Below the pieces are notes generated by a model. That model ran no database searches and had not been told where the DNA came from. It was given only the letters and a program-made list of their open reading frames with translations. Shown here one piece after another: positions 17,380-25,991 of a DNA stretch of 64,000 nt. A program made the position numbers and the translations under genes. Positions within the stretch are counted from its first letter, which is position 1. Each line of letters opens with the position of its first letter. Origin of the DNA: Sulfopaludibacter sp035606355 (GTDB lineage Bacteria > Acidobacteriota > Terriglobia > Bryobacterales > Bryobacteraceae); assembly GCA_035606355.1 (NCBI GenBank), contig DATNFO010000061.1, positions 186,001 to 250,000 of the forward strand. Direction: 5' to 3'.

Positions 17380-17610
17380 CTACTTTTTTGCGTTGGGATT
17401 GGCCTGATCCGCGGGAGCGAGATTCTTCCCACGGCCGCCGCCAGCTCCGTCATCTGTTCCGTTCTTGGATCCGCCGGTGCGGTCGGCGGGCGTTCCTTGC
17501 GGATTCTGGCCATTCGGATTTCCCTGCTGCCGGTAGGGATTGGGCTCGCGCCCGCCACATCCGGTGAGCGCCGCCGCCAAAAACAAAATCGCAAGAGCAG
17601 GCCGCTTCAC
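17380..17610 (-). CDS. Small exported lipoprotein, 76 aa
   Basis: A GTG start at 17610 gives a 76-residue product with a classical lipoprotein signal (KRPALAILFLAAALTGCGG, Cys18). The mature region is short, polar and rich in Gly, Asn, Pro and Gln (e.g. PNPYRQQGNPNGQNPQGTP), probably disordered. The start overlaps the stop of the upstream small gene as GTGA, so it is translationally coupled. A longer in-frame reading to 17970 exists but would run through that gene in another frame. Function unknown. Confidence 0.65.
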   Translation of the reverse strand: MKRPALAILFLAAALTGCGGREPNPYRQQGNPNGQNPQGTPADRTGGSKNGTDDGAGGGRGKNLAPADQANPNAKK

Positions 17611-17840
17611 TGCCGTTCCCCGCGGCGGCTGTTCCTGGTTCCAGGTTCGGGCGTCCGCAACCGGATCACATGTTCGCCCGTCTGGCTGTCGAAGCGGTAA
17701 TCGAGCACCGCATCGGCTGCATCGAGTGCCGGTTCCCCTTCGATGGTCGGATTGCTGACGCTGATTTCGCCGTTGTTGCGGATGCGCAGCTCGCTCCCTG
17801 CCTGTAGTGGGATTCGCGTAAAGCTCTGGTGCGGACTCAT
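17607..17840 (-). CDS. Small hypothetical protein, 77 aa
   Basis: A strong ribosome site (GGGGGAGGAGGGGCG) lies directly before the ATG. The 77-residue soluble product has no signal peptide; its middle part (LRIRNNGEISVSNPTIEG, then LDYRFDSQTGEHVIRLR) reads like a small beta fold. I recognise no family. It overlaps the lipoprotein gene by four bases, so both products may be needed together. Confidence 0.6.
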   Translation of the reverse strand: MSPHQSFTRIPLQAGSELRIRNNGEISVSNPTIEGEPALDAADAVLDYRFDSQTGEHVIRLRTPEPGTRNSRRGERQ

Positions 17841-17961
17841 CGCCCCTCCTCCCCCATATTCCCTCCGAGGCGCATCCCGGGTCTGTATGCTTCATGACCG
17901 CACTGGAACCGCGGGCCAGGGCTTTGGCGCGAAACGTGTTCCCCAAACCAACCGGCGACGA

Positions 17962-18606
17962 ATGAAACATTTAACTCACGTCCTCCTGGTCTTTTTCTGG
18001 AAATTCGGCGGTCCCGGCCTGCTCGTACTCGGGATTCTGGATTCATCGTTCCTGTTCGCTCCGCTCGGCAATGACCTGCTGGTAGTCGCGATGACGGCGC
18101 ACAATCGCAGCGTCGGCCAGATGCTGTACTACGCCGCCATGTCGACCGTCGGGTCGGTGCTTGGATGCCTGTTGGTGGATTTGGTCTTGCGCCCGGTGGG
18201 CGAACACGGGCTGGAAAAGCATCTCTCGCGCAAGCGGCTGGATTACGTGAAATGCAAGATTGAAAAGAATGCTGCATGGGCGTTGAGCTTCGCCTCCATC
18301 GCGCCGCCGCCGTTTCCGTTCACGCCGTTCGTCATGGCTGCCGCGGCGCTGCAATATCCACGCCGCCGTATGCTGCTTGTGGTCGGCATCGCTCGCATGG
18401 TGCGCTTCACGGCGCTCGGTGTGTTGGCTTTGCTGTTTGGCCGCAGCATCCTTCGATGGGCGGAGAGCGGTGTGGTTGGCGGCATTATGATCGGGCTCAT
18501 TGCGCTGTTCATCGTGGGCAGCATCATTTCCGTGATCGGATGGATTCGCCGCAGCCGGAAAGCCGACGCGCCGCACGGCGGACCGCAACCCGCGCCCGCC
18601 CGGTGA
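17962..18606 (+). CDS. VTT/DedA-like (YqaA-type) membrane protein
   Basis: This 214-residue protein carries a SNARE-associated/VTT domain pattern: an N-terminal re-entrant region (FGGPGLLVLGILDSSFLFAP), GSVLGCLLVDLVLR near 65-75, and the conserved FASIAPPPFPFTPFVMAAAAL near 110-130. Several C-terminal helices and an Arg/Pro tail follow. Such proteins are implicated in membrane lipid or proton-dependent transport homeostasis; some move undecaprenyl-phosphate or phospholipid. The ATG at 17962 is preferred because the upstream in-frame extension overlaps the divergent small gene. Confidence 0.8.
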   Translation: MKHLTHVLLVFFWKFGGPGLLVLGILDSSFLFAPLGNDLLVVAMTAHNRSVGQMLYYAAMSTVGSVLGCLLVDLVLRPVGEHGLEKHLSRKRLDYVKCKIEKNAAWALSFASIAPPPFPFTPFVMAAAALQYPRRRMLLVVGIARMVRFTALGVLALLFGRSILRWAESGVVGGIMIGLIALFIVGSIISVIGWIRRSRKADAPHGGPQPAPAR

Positions 18607-18610
18607 GACA

Positions 18611-18641
18611 AAAAAAGGGTGGCTGCCCGACGCAGCCACCC
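18611..18641 (-). terminator. Rho-independent terminator of the DUF4136 gene
   Basis: A perfect 10-bp stem (arms 18617-18626 and 18632-18641) is preceded on the plus strand by a run of A, giving a U-run on the minus transcript. It ends the minus-strand gene whose stop is 30 bases away and could also slow plus-strand reading from the VTT gene. Confidence 0.85.
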
Positions 18642-18670
18642 GGAAATGGCAGATGAATCACGTTGCGCTG

Positions 18671-19207
18671 CTATCCTTTTGCTTTCGGCGGGAAATGTTT
18701 GAACATATCGTCGACCGTGTGGTCCAATTTCTTATCGTTCTTTTCCGGATCGTGCGAAGAGATGCTCTCGCTTGCTTCGCCGCGCCAGATCAGTTGCTTC
18801 GACCCACCATCGAAGATATCGACGGTGAGGTCGCCGACCTTCTGCGGCAAGACCTGCGTGGTTGCGGTGCCAATGCCGCCACCCCACCATGCGGCACGCC
18901 AGCCCCAGCCCGGGAAGCCGTCGTAGAACGTTTGGATGGTGTCCTGCTCACGCGTACGTCCGAACGCGGATACTGCCGCGTCGCCGCCGGAATCCGAACG
19001 CTGCCAGCCATGCGCTGAAAGGGCGCTATCGACAGCGCTCTGTATGCGATCCTGCCAGAGCGAATTGCCGGCGCGCACTCCGATCCAGTTATATGTTCGG
19101 TATTTCGCAAAATCCGCGTGGTGGTCATAATCCGTTGTTACGGCTGCGTAAATTACGCCGGCGAGTCCCAGGGCCACCGGTAGCAGATACGAAAATCGGT
19201 GTTTCAT
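18671..19207 (-). CDS. Exported DUF4136-like protein
   Basis: This 178-residue protein has a signal peptide (FSYLLPVALGLAGVIYAA), then the family-like pattern TDYDHHADFAKYRTYNW (about 24-40), WQDRIQSAVDSALSAHGW, and a C-terminal strand region (LTVDIFDGGSKQLIWRGEA). DUF4136 proteins are usually lipoproteins; here no lipobox Cys is seen, so it is probably released into the periplasm or anchored otherwise. AAGGAGA precedes the ATG. Function unknown. Confidence 0.8.
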   Translation of the reverse strand: MKHRFSYLLPVALGLAGVIYAAVTTDYDHHADFAKYRTYNWIGVRAGNSLWQDRIQSAVDSALSAHGWQRSDSGGDAAVSAFGRTREQDTIQTFYDGFPGWGWRAAWWGGGIGTATTQVLPQKVGDLTVDIFDGGSKQLIWRGEASESISSHDPEKNDKKLDHTVDDMFKHFPPKAKG

Positions 19208-19332
19208 AGACTTCTCTCTCCTTCGTGTGCTGTCAGGCGGACGCTTACCTGTCTATCGCCCGCCTTTTTGGCGGTAAGGTGCAGTTGCCGCGCCACGGTG
19301 CGCGTGCACACGCGCTTCCGGCATGTGCCAAC

Positions 19333-20991
19333 ATGAAAGCGATGAGGAAAATGCTTGCGCCGCCGGCTCTGCTCTTCGCCGTGCTCGCGGCCGCCGCCGC
19401 TGTTATGCCGGACCTTGCCCAGCTTCAGAAAATGATCGCGCGTTTCGCGCCCGTGAAATTGCAATACGACGAAAGCCAGCTATCGCCGGGAGACCGCGGC
19501 GCGCTCCACAAACTCACCGATGCTGCCCGCGTGCTCAACTACCTCTTCATGGATCAACTCTGGAGCGGCGATCGCGCGCTCTATCGCCAGCTCGAGCGCG
19601 ATACTACGCCGCTCGGTCAGGCGCGCCTGCATTACTTCTGGCTGAACAAAGGTCCGTGGAGCGATCTTGATGGACACACTGCCTTCCTGCCCGGCGTTCC
19701 CGAGCGCAAACCGCTGGGCGCGAATTTCTATCCCGCGGATATGACCCGCGAGGAGTTTGAAGCATGGGTCAAGACACTGCCCGAAGCGCAGCGCAAAGAC
19801 GCCGAAGGCTTCTTCACCGTCATCCGCCGCAATGGGCGCGCACTGAAGGCGGTGCCGTACAGTCAGGAGTACCACGAGGATCTGCAGAATGCAGCCGGAC
19901 TGCTGCGGGAAGCTGCTGCGCTCACTACCAACGCATCGTTGAAGCGCTATCTCAACCTCCGCGCCGCCGCCTTTCTTTCCAATGACTATTACGAGAGCGA
20001 CCTCGCCTGGATGGATCTCGACGCGCCGCTGGATATTACCATCGGCCCCTACGAGACATACAACGACGAACTTTTCGGATATAAGGCGGGCTTCGAAGCG
20101 TACATCACGATTCGCGACGATCGTGAGTCGACGCGGCTGAAAGACTTCTCCGCGCACTTGCAGGAGGTGGAAAATAACCTCCCGATCGATCCCAAATACC
20201 GCAATCCGAAGCTGGGAGCATCGGCGCCCATTCGCGTTGTCAATGAAGTCTACGCCGCCGGCGATGGCGCCCACGGTGTGCGCACCGCGGCTTTCAACCT
20301 GCCTAACGACGAGCGCGTCATCAATCAGAAGGGCAGCAAGCGGGTGATGCTCAAGAACGTCCAGCAGGCGAAATTCGATGTCAACCTGAAGCCGATCGCG
20401 GCGCGCGTTCTGCCCGCGTCCGCGCAGGGCGATCTCAGCTTCGATTCCTTCTTCATGCACATTCTGGCGCATGAGCTGAGCCACGGCATTGGCCCGCACC
20501 AGATTACAGTGGCAGGGCGTGCCACCACGCCACGGCAGGAGATGAAGGAGCTGTACAGCGCGATCGAAGAAGCCAAGGCCGATATCACCGGACTCTTCAT
20601 GCTGCAATACCTGTTCGATCACGGAATGGCGCATTCACCCGCCGCCGAACATCAGCTCTACACCACTTTTCTCGCGTCGGCATTTCGCTCGCTCCGCTTT
20701 GGGCTCACCGAAGCCCACGGAAAAGGCATGGCGTTGCAGTTCAACTACCTCACCGGGAAGGGCGGCTTCGTCGCCAGGCCAGACGGGACGTTCGCCGTCG
20801 ATTTTTCCAAAATCAAGGCCGCCGTACGCGATCTGACGCATGAACTCCTTACGGTGGAAGCTGAAGGTAACTACGCACAAGCAAGGCATTTGCTTAGTAC
20901 TTATGGCGTGATTGGGCCGCAAATGCAGCGCGCGATTGATAAACTATCGGCAATCCCCGTGGATATCGATCCGGTTAATGAAATTCGATAA
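19333..20991 (+). CDS. M49-like (dipeptidyl-peptidase III-type) zinc peptidase, exported
   Basis: With the ATG at 19333 the 552-residue product starts with a signal peptide (LAPPALLFAVLAAAAAV). The body matches the M49-like group found in bacteria and as a domain in plant Nudix proteins: GANFYPADMTREEFEAW, DERVINQKGSKRVMLKNVQ, HELSHGIGPH (His380-Glu381 and His384) and EEAKAD (412-417). Classical DPP III has HExxxH with an extra residue; here the zinc motif is a plain HExxH. A zinc peptidase acting on peptides outside the cytoplasm is likely, but substrate and exopeptidase mode are not established. Confidence 0.82.
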   Translation: MKAMRKMLAPPALLFAVLAAAAAVMPDLAQLQKMIARFAPVKLQYDESQLSPGDRGALHKLTDAARVLNYLFMDQLWSGDRALYRQLERDTTPLGQARLHYFWLNKGPWSDLDGHTAFLPGVPERKPLGANFYPADMTREEFEAWVKTLPEAQRKDAEGFFTVIRRNGRALKAVPYSQEYHEDLQNAAGLLREAAALTTNASLKRYLNLRAAAFLSNDYYESDLAWMDLDAPLDITIGPYETYNDELFGYKAGFEAYITIRDDRESTRLKDFSAHLQEVENNLPIDPKYRNPKLGASAPIRVVNEVYAAGDGAHGVRTAAFNLPNDERVINQKGSKRVMLKNVQQAKFDVNLKPIAARVLPASAQGDLSFDSFFMHILAHELSHGIGPHQITVAGRATTPRQEMKELYSAIEEAKADITGLFMLQYLFDHGMAHSPAAEHQLYTTFLASAFRSLRFGLTEAHGKGMALQFNYLTGKGGFVARPDGTFAVDFSKIKAAVRDLTHELLTVEAEGNYAQARHLLSTYGVIGPQMQRAIDKLSAIPVDIDPVNEIR

Positions 20992-21074
20992 CCTTCGTTA
21001 GTTATTGAAAAATAACCGAATAGATGGGAAATACCAGGGAAATACCCGGTGTAAATTCCGACCCATTTCAACGC

Positions 21075-21080
21075 TATAAT
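21075..21080 (+). promoter_or_regulatory. Probable -10 box of the zinc finger/TPR operon
   Basis: A perfect TATAAT lies 37 bases before the preferred TTG start. The 17-base-upstream hexamer (TAAATT, 21052-21057) is a poor -35. Nearby short repeats (GGGAAATACC twice at about 21027-21046, and the dyad ACTAGTACTTGTAGTA) may be operator sites. The call rests on one good hexamer only. Confidence 0.45.
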
Positions 21081-21116
21081 ACCCACTAGTACTTGTAGTA
21101 TTAATTGAGGCGCTAC

Positions 21117-24005
21117 TTGGGCTGCTTATATTGCGGTAAAGAAATTGGTCCAATCCGGCACCTCCGGGACTCTGAATTTTGCAGCTCCTCTCATCGCAAG
21201 CGTTATGGAGAGCGGCTGGGAAAGGCACTGGGCCGGATTGCCGAACCCGAAATTCCGCCTCCGCCAGTTGCGGGGTTTATCTTCCAGTTCCCTGTCAAAC
21301 CGGGGACGGTTGAGACCAAGCCTGTGGCTGAGTTCGAGCACGCTGCGCAGCCGATCGCGTTGGCGCGCCGCTGGTGGCCGCTGACTGCGACTCCGCTCGC
21401 CGGCACGGTGCTCGAGCAGTTGCCCGGTCCTTCGCCCGCAAACTTCTCGTTCCCAGCCACCTCAAACCCGGCAGCCGGCTCCGCGGCGCTTACCGCCACA
21501 CTGCCTCGCATCGAATGCGCGCCGATCTTTGAAGCGCTGATCGATTCCACACCTGTTCGTATTTCCACGAAGACGGCCGGTCCCGCGATCGCGCCCGAAG
21601 CGTCTCCGGTAGAGCAAATGGTCTTTGCGGCGTCCGCGCCACAAGAGGTCGCTTTTGCCGCGGCCGCTACGGGGCCGGTGTTCGCCTTGCGCGCTGCCTT
21701 CGAGCCAGGCATGGCAGGGTTGGTGCAGTCGCCCGCAGCGCAAGCCGTCGAGCGCATGGTTGCATCCATTGCGTCCGCCGAACCTGTGGCCGCTCCGCGT
21801 ATCGCCGCCATCGGGCCCGCTTTTGAACTGACCGCGATCGCCGAACCTGCGCCGTCCAGCAAGACGATTGCGGGTCCCGTGCTCGTGCCGGCAGCTCAGG
21901 CAGCCGAGCGGTTCGTCGTTCCCGCGGCGGCAACCGCGTGGGTTGCTTCCACGCACGCGCCCCGCGCAGTAGCGTTGACCGTCACGCCGATTACCGATCG
22001 CCGCACGGCGCCCCCGACGCGCGTTCTTCAGCCTGCCGCCGTGGAGCGGTTCGTCGTTGCCGTCGCGGATCCGCGGTGGGCCGCTTCCGCGCACCAGCCG
22101 CGCGCTGTCGCAATGACAGTCGCTCCGATCGTAGATCGCCGCACGGCGCCTCCGACACGCGTCCTGCAGCCCGCCGCTGTGGAGCGCTTCGTTGTGGCCG
22201 CCGCCGCTACCGAATGGTCGGCAGCCGCTGCGATTCCGCGCTCGCCGCAATTCGCTGTTACGCTTCTCGCCGATGCCGAACGGCGCACCAAGGCGACCGC
22301 TTGCGCGCCGCCTGTGCCCTCGCCGGCCGCACAGCCCGTGGAGAGCTTCCTGATTTCCGCGGCTCCCGCCGGATCGCTGGCTTTCTCCGCGACGCTGCAA
22401 CTCCCGGCCTTTACGCTTCGCCCGGCGGCACTCGCCCCGGCGCCTCCGCGCACCGCGTCGCAGAAGGTGCTGGCGTTCCCCGACCCGGCATCGCAGCTCG
22501 ACTGGAAGAACGGCCATCCGCGTTCGGCGACTCCTGCTCTCACGGCCCGCGAAGTCGCGTACGGCTCAATGCCGCAGTGCGGGCACGTTCCCGTGCTGGA
22601 AGCGTGCGCCGTGGAGTCGATGCCGTCGGCCGCTTTCGCCGCGGTCCCGGTGCTCGGCAGTTCCGAAGCTCGTCTGCCGCAATTTGCGATGGGACGCGCA
22701 GCGGACGAATCCGAACCCGAGAGCATCGCCGCGATGTTCCCGGTAACGGATCTCTCGATCGTGCGGCATGAAGCGGATCAGCCGCTGATACCGTCGCAAG
22801 CGCCTGTTGGCCCGGTGGTGCAGCTCGAGTATCACTGTGTACGAAGCACGGCCGCACCGATCGTCACGCTCAACTGGTCCGTTCCGGATTGCAATCCTGT
22901 GATCCCGGCGCTCCCGGTCACACCGATCTTCGACCGTCGCGAAGAGCCGGTCACGCCCAAGAAGCCGGTCAATCCGAATTCCATCGCCGACATCTTCCGC
23001 ATGCCGGAAGCGCGCCGGCGCCAGTCGAATGCGACTGCGATGGTGTTCAAAGCGGCGGCCGCGTGCATCGTCCTCGGTAGCATGCTGTGGTTCGGAAGCA
23101 GCGCCGTTCGGATCGGACGCCAGACTCCGGCTGTGAACCGCGATGTTTCTGCTGTTGACACCGCCGTAGGGCCGTCCAACGATACAGCGACGACCGCCGC
23201 TGGACCGATGGCAGAGATCCCTGCCGCGCAGGGCACGGGGCCCGTTGCCCGTCTCCGCCGCGCCGTCGCGAACCGCGCATCGGCGACCGTTACCGATAGT
23301 TTCAAAAACGGCATGGAAGCTTGGGGCACGTCGCCGAAATCGTGGGCCGCCGGTTGGTCGCGCAGCGCCGACGGTTATGTGAATACCGGAGCGCTCGCGC
23401 TCTTCCGTCCCTCGCTGGGTTTCGCCGATTACCGCCTGGAGTTCTTCGGCCAGATCGAACAGAAGTCCATGGGATGGGCGGTTCGCGCGCACGACGCGAA
23501 AAATTATTACGCGATGAAGGTCAGCGTGGTGCAGCCGGGGCTGCGGCCGATCATCGCGATCGAACATTATCCGGTAGTGGACGGCAAGCGCGGAAAAGCG
23601 GCGCCGATTCCGCTCAATGTGATGGTGCACAACAACAGCCCGATTCAGGTCGCCGTGGATGTGCGCGGCAATAAGCTGGTGACCAGCGTGGACGGCCAGG
23701 AAGTCGACACCTGGATCGACGACACGCTTCCGTCGGGCGGTGTCGGCTTCTTCGCCGAAAACGGTTCGCGTGCCCGCTTGTACTGGATGAAGGTCGCCAA
23801 GAACGAAGATTTCTTAGGCCGCGTTTGCGCGTACATCTCGCGCAAGCTCGGCGATGGCAGCAATACGACGGCCGAGCTGTGGGATCCCTCGCTTCCGCTG
23901 CCCGGACCCGCGCCGCAAAAGGCGCCGCGCCGCGAGGACTACGCATTGGCCCCGGCCGAGATGCCAACCCAATTCTCTAGGAGGACGCAACCATGGAGAT
24001 CGTAA
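21117..24005 (+). CDS. Zinc finger - Ala/Pro linker - membrane helix - concanavalin-like protein
   Basis: TTG at 21117 is preferred (GAGG six bases before it), giving 962 residues; TTG at 21105 is the alternative. The N-terminus is a compact zinc site, C3-x2-C6-x15-C22-x3-H26 (CLYCGKE, then EFCSSSHRKRY). Residues ~40-640 are a low-complexity Ala/Pro/Val-rich linker with repeated A-V-E-R/S-F/M-V-V/I motifs and a nearly identical 46-residue tandem repeat (294-339 and 340-385). One membrane helix lies at ~642-662. The C-terminal ~200 residues form a concanavalin/DUF1080-like beta domain (DSFKNGMEAWG, then YRLEFFGQIEQKSMGWAVRA, GGVGFFAENG). So a cytoplasmic zinc finger is linked to an external lectin-like domain. 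The gene overlaps the TPR gene by 13 bases. Function unknown. Confidence 0.75.
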   Translation: MGCLYCGKEIGPIRHLRDSEFCSSSHRKRYGERLGKALGRIAEPEIPPPPVAGFIFQFPVKPGTVETKPVAEFEHAAQPIALARRWWPLTATPLAGTVLEQLPGPSPANFSFPATSNPAAGSAALTATLPRIECAPIFEALIDSTPVRISTKTAGPAIAPEASPVEQMVFAASAPQEVAFAAAATGPVFALRAAFEPGMAGLVQSPAAQAVERMVASIASAEPVAAPRIAAIGPAFELTAIAEPAPSSKTIAGPVLVPAAQAAERFVVPAAATAWVASTHAPRAVALTVTPITDRRTAPPTRVLQPAAVERFVVAVADPRWAASAHQPRAVAMTVAPIVDRRTAPPTRVLQPAAVERFVVAAAATEWSAAAAIPRSPQFAVTLLADAERRTKATACAPPVPSPAAQPVESFLISAAPAGSLAFSATLQLPAFTLRPAALAPAPPRTASQKVLAFPDPASQLDWKNGHPRSATPALTAREVAYGSMPQCGHVPVLEACAVESMPSAAFAAVPVLGSSEARLPQFAMGRAADESEPESIAAMFPVTDLSIVRHEADQPLIPSQAPVGPVVQLEYHCVRSTAAPIVTLNWSVPDCNPVIPALPVTPIFDRREEPVTPKKPVNPNSIADIFRMPEARRRQSNATAMVFKAAAACIVLGSMLWFGSSAVRIGRQTPAVNRDVSAVDTAVGPSNDTATTAAGPMAEIPAAQGTGPVARLRRAVANRASATVTDSFKNGMEAWGTSPKSWAAGWSRSADGYVNTGALALFRPSLGFADYRLEFFGQIEQKSMGWAVRAHDAKNYYAMKVSVVQPGLRPIIAIEHYPVVDGKRGKAAPIPLNVMVHNNSPIQVAVDVRGNKLVTSVDGQEVDTWIDDTLPSGGVGFFAENGSRARLYWMKVAKNEDFLGRVCAYISRKLGDGSNTTAELWDPSLPLPGPAPQKAPRREDYALAPAEMPTQFSRRTQPWRS

Positions 24006-25639
24006 GAACCGAATCGAACGCACCGGCTATGCCGCCCGGAGTCACTTCCATCGAGGAAATTCGCAGCCCCAAACGGCAGAACAAAACACTGTCGAAGGCG
24101 GTGTCGCTGCATCTGGAAGGCAAGCGTGAAAGCGCCGCCCGCATGCTTACGAAGGCGATCGAGGGTGGTGAGCACGATCCCGCTTTGTATTCGGCTCTGG
24201 CGCACATTCAGTATGAGATGCAGGATTTCAGCGAGGCTGCGTCCACGTACACGCTGCTGGTTGAAGCCGAACCGAAGCATCGCACCGGCTACTTCAACCT
24301 GGCGGTCTGCCTCGGGAATCTGCAGCGCTGGAAGGAGTGCGCGGAGCATTTCCGCAAGGCTTCGGAGATCGACGCGACGCGCACGGATGCGCTTCTTGGG
24401 CTCGGCATAGCGCTGCTGCATAGCGGCAGTCCGGCGCAGGCGCTGGAGCCGCTGGAAAAATATTTGACGCTCTACCCGGATCACGAGCAGGCGCTCTTCG
24501 GCAAGGCTGTCGCCATGCAGCAGACCGGCCGTCACGCCGAAGCCGTGGAGCACTATCGCAAAGTGCTGGCACGCAATCCGCGCTGTGAAGATGCGCTCAG
24601 CAATCTGGTGGCGATGTTTCTGGAGAAGAAGGACAACGACTCGGTCCGCCGCTACGCCGCGATGCTCGCCGAACTGCAGCCGGATTCCGCGGTCGCCATG
24701 GAGGCGCTGGCTACGCTGGCGTTCGCCGACGGCGATTTTCTGACCGCCGCGCGCTACTGCCGCAATCTGAGCGAAATGGCTCCCGATCGTTTTGAGAACT
24801 GGTTCAATCTCGGAGTGGCGTATCACAAGATGGGCAACTTTCAGAAGGCTGCCCAGGCATATCAATCCGCCGTCACGCTGAACGCGGAATCCGCGCAAAC
24901 TCATCTCAATCTGGGGGTCGCGCATCAGGAGCTCAGCGATCTGCCGGCGGCGCGCGCGAGCTACGAGAAGGCGTTGGAACTCGACGCCGATCAACCGGGC
25001 GTGCTCTGGAATCTCGCGCTCGTGCTGGAACAGCTCAACGAACGCAACTGGGCGGAAAAGCTGTATGCGCGCATTCCGGAGGCGGCGCCGGAATGGTGCG
25101 ACGGCGCGTTCCGGCTCGGCTATCTGCGGCTGTTGCGCGGCGATTATACGGGAAGCGGCGAAGCATTCCAGGCCTGCATCACGCATCGCCCCGAGTGGCC
25201 CGAGGCGACCTTGAACGCCGGCATTGCGTTTGCGCGCTCCGGGAAGCCGGAAGATGCGCGCCGCTGCTTCCAGGAGACTCTCTTCATGCGTCCCGATTCG
25301 TCGGACGCAGTGCGCGGACTCGCCGCACTGGCGCTCGAACAGCAGAACTACGACGAGGCCTACGATCATCACAAGCGCCTGATCGAGCTCGGAGAGCGCG
25401 GGTGCGAGCTGTACTATAACGCCGGGCTCATCTGTCACAAGCGCGGGCAGATGGAAGATGCCGCGGCGTTTTATCAGCAAGCGCTGGGCGAAGATCCGCA
25501 ATTCGCCGAAGCTCTGCTGAATATGGGACACGCGCTGCTCGCCATGGGGCAGGAAGACGAGGCGCACTCCTATTGGCGAAAAGCGCTCCGCGAAAAACCG
25601 GAGCTCGCACAGACGTACTTCGAGCCCGCCAACGCCTGA
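23993..25639 (+). CDS. Tetratricopeptide-repeat protein
   Basis: This 548-residue cytoplasmic protein is made almost wholly of TPR units, about fourteen from residue ~30 to the end (e.g. GYFNLAVCLGNLQRWKECAEHF, NWFNLGVAYHKMGNFQKAAQAY). It has no signal peptide or membrane segment. AGGAGG lies just before the ATG. The start lies inside the end of the zinc finger/concanavalin gene (13-base overlap), so the two proteins are translationally coupled and probably interact: the TPR solenoid could bind the cytoplasmic linker or zinc finger (inference). Confidence 0.88.
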   Translation: MEIVRTESNAPAMPPGVTSIEEIRSPKRQNKTLSKAVSLHLEGKRESAARMLTKAIEGGEHDPALYSALAHIQYEMQDFSEAASTYTLLVEAEPKHRTGYFNLAVCLGNLQRWKECAEHFRKASEIDATRTDALLGLGIALLHSGSPAQALEPLEKYLTLYPDHEQALFGKAVAMQQTGRHAEAVEHYRKVLARNPRCEDALSNLVAMFLEKKDNDSVRRYAAMLAELQPDSAVAMEALATLAFADGDFLTAARYCRNLSEMAPDRFENWFNLGVAYHKMGNFQKAAQAYQSAVTLNAESAQTHLNLGVAHQELSDLPAARASYEKALELDADQPGVLWNLALVLEQLNERNWAEKLYARIPEAAPEWCDGAFRLGYLRLLRGDYTGSGEAFQACITHRPEWPEATLNAGIAFARSGKPEDARRCFQETLFMRPDSSDAVRGLAALALEQQNYDEAYDHHKRLIELGERGCELYYNAGLICHKRGQMEDAAAFYQQALGEDPQFAEALLNMGHALLAMGQEDEAHSYWRKALREKPELAQTYFEPANA

Positions 25640-25960
25640 TGAAGCAGTAGCGGCGGGTCTCCAGACCCGCTGCAGCCGCGCAAGCGCGGCACGAGGCTCG
25701 CGAAGCACGCCCGCAGGCGAGCTGTGCTCGCCGCAACAGGAAAGATTCCTGTTGCCACGTGCCGACAGGAATCCTTCCTGTCGGGTCCGCGCGGCGCGCG
25801 ACTGCTCGCAGATCAACGGTGAAATGGCCAAACTGCAGAGCCGCGCCCCGCGCGGCACGGACCGGAGCTCGTGCAGACGTACTGGAGCAGTAGCGGCGGG
25901 TCTCCAGACCCGCTGCAGCCGCGCCCCGCGCGGCACGACAGGAAAGATTCCTGTCGTCAC
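25598..25960. repeat. Repeat-rich spacer with a duplicated gene end
   Basis: The 352-base gap before the CAP gene contains no gene. A 37-base block beginning GCAGTAGCGGCGGGTCTCC occurs at 25644-25680 and again at 25887-25923. The block is preceded in both places by a 22-base piece of the TPR gene's 3' end (25598-25619 and 25862-25883, two differences), so a gene-end segment was duplicated along with the repeat. Between them sits the CAACAGGAAAGATTC-type palindrome (25734-25785), and a short form of it follows at 25936-25956. These belong to the same families as the palindromes at 1.0-1.4 kb, 53.0 kb and 59.1 kb. Confidence 0.82.
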
Positions 25961-25991
25961 GTTCGTTGCGGATGTGTGAAGCTGGGAGTGG

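Noticed and set aside
17611..17970. N-terminal extension of the small lipoprotein gene
   Set aside because: The lipoprotein signal starts at 17610 and the extension would lie over the coupled 77-residue gene in another frame.
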